Translations under genes and position numbers: made by a program
In this document: piece after piece, positions 63,768-64,000 of the stretch
Layout of the letters: every line of letters starts with the position of its first letter
Numbering within the stretch: the stretch's first letter is position 1
Notes under the pieces: model-generated
The model's input: the letters and a program-made list of their open reading frames with translations, nothing else
Told to the model about the DNA's origin: nothing
The model's database searches: none
Assembly: GCF_029867415.1 (NCBI RefSeq)
Contig: NC_081186.1
Span: 17,988,930-18,052,929, forward strand
Source of the DNA: Vicia villosa
Lineage: Eukaryota; Streptophyta; Magnoliopsida; Fabales; Fabaceae
DNA length: 64,000 bases
Reading direction: 5' to 3'

Positions 63768-64000
63768 GGAGATTCCTTTGAATATAACAGTCAACCAGAA
63801 GAGGCTTATCAACCCTGTCAATTATCTCAGCAGCCTGAAATTACTGAAGATTTCAGCTTCAATGCATCTGCCAAGGTTCATAATCCTGAAGATGGTTACT
63901 ATCACATAAATGCCATTTTTGAGGATGAAGGGGAAGATGGTCCCGCAACTGACTCGGAAAGTGTCGCTGACAATGAGTCTCTTCATCCTGAAGACTGGGA
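63768..64000 (+). CDS. Continuation of the Ogre ORF2 frame to the window edge
   Basis: Open in the same frame as gag and protease for 77 codons, with acidic sequence (FEDEGEDGPATDSESVADNE). No domain is recognised; reverse transcriptase is expected further right. Confidence 0.6.

Larger units (their letters stand above)
52206..64000 (+). mobile_element. Ogre element, 5' half, inserted in SIRE-B
   Basis: 5' LTR 52206-57525, primer site, 800 bp leader, ORF1 and gag-protease ORF; it continues past the window edge. The insertion point is inside the SIRE-B 3' region: SIRE-A reads TTATGCTTATGCTATATATC at the matching place (near 15168-15190). The predicted target duplication is therefore GCTAT (52201-52205). 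The other end is outside the window. Ogre elements are Ty3/gypsy members of the Tat lineage, abundant in Fabeae. Confidence 0.93.

Overview
The window is plant nuclear repeat DNA. It is made almost entirely of nested LTR retrotransposons plus one Mutator-like (MULE) DNA-transposon fragment, and I found no ordinary host gene. Ogre/Tat elements with LTRs above 5 kb, Maximus/SIRE copia elements with an extra downstream ORF, and a Tekay-like chromovirus together point to a legume with a large genome, probably tribe Fabeae (Pisum, Vicia, Lathyrus or Lens). That is an inference from element types; the species cannot be named from this sequence. LEFT BLOCK (1-16672): the 5' end of a minus-strand LTR element with its gag start (1-1783) abuts an Ogre-type LTR on the minus strand (1784-3681). 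Next comes the 3' end of a second Tat/Ogre-like element on the plus strand: a 3' region with a 70-71 bp tandem repeat, a polypurine tract and a complete 3' LTR (3682-9618). It is inserted in the protease domain of a degenerate SIRE-type copia element, SIRE-A (9619-16336). SIRE-A also carries a MULE fragment (about 11685-14472) with the 3' part of a transposase gene and an antisense GRF zinc-finger gene. SIRE-A sits in the 3' end of another Ogre-like LTR (16337-16672). MIDDLE (16673-21911): low-information AT-rich DNA with a weak gag-like relic, then a copia 3' end on the minus strand (20536-21081). It is followed by the 5' LTR and primer-binding site of a relative of the first element (21082-21911). 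RIGHT BLOCK (21912-64000): a second SIRE element, SIRE-B (5' LTR 21912-23053), has been split three times. (1) A Tekay-like Ty3/gypsy element on the minus strand (26430-43131, target-site duplication CTACT) lies in its integrase region. The 3' LTR of that element is itself split by a copia element (27976-36463, duplication GAATC) whose two LTRs look nearly identical, so it is the youngest datable insertion. (2) A 3.7 kb solo LTR (46068-49787, duplication CTCAG/CTCAA) interrupts the extra SIRE ORF; removing it restores the reading frame. (3) A large Ogre element (52206 to beyond the window) lies in the SIRE 3' untranslated region. It has a 5.3 kb LTR, a tRNA-type primer site, an intact ORF1 and the gag-protease ORF. 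HOW THE PARTS RELATE: the coding parts are gag, protease, integrase, reverse transcriptase and RNase H of successive elements. Nearly all carry stops, frameshifts or small deletions. The least damaged are the Ogre ORF1/ORF2 and the nested copia element, whose gag is open and whose pol is broken only in RNase H apart from a frame change at the gag-pol junction. The strongest unexplained signal is in the LTRs of two unrelated elements, the copia (27976-36463) and the chromovirus (26430-43131). Each LTR carries an array of paired 12-bp palindromes, TAGGTCGACCTA in one and GGAACCGGTTCC in the other. The partners of each pair start 21-23 bp apart, about two helical turns. A second candidate is a possible internal promoter ahead of the extra ORF of SIRE-B.
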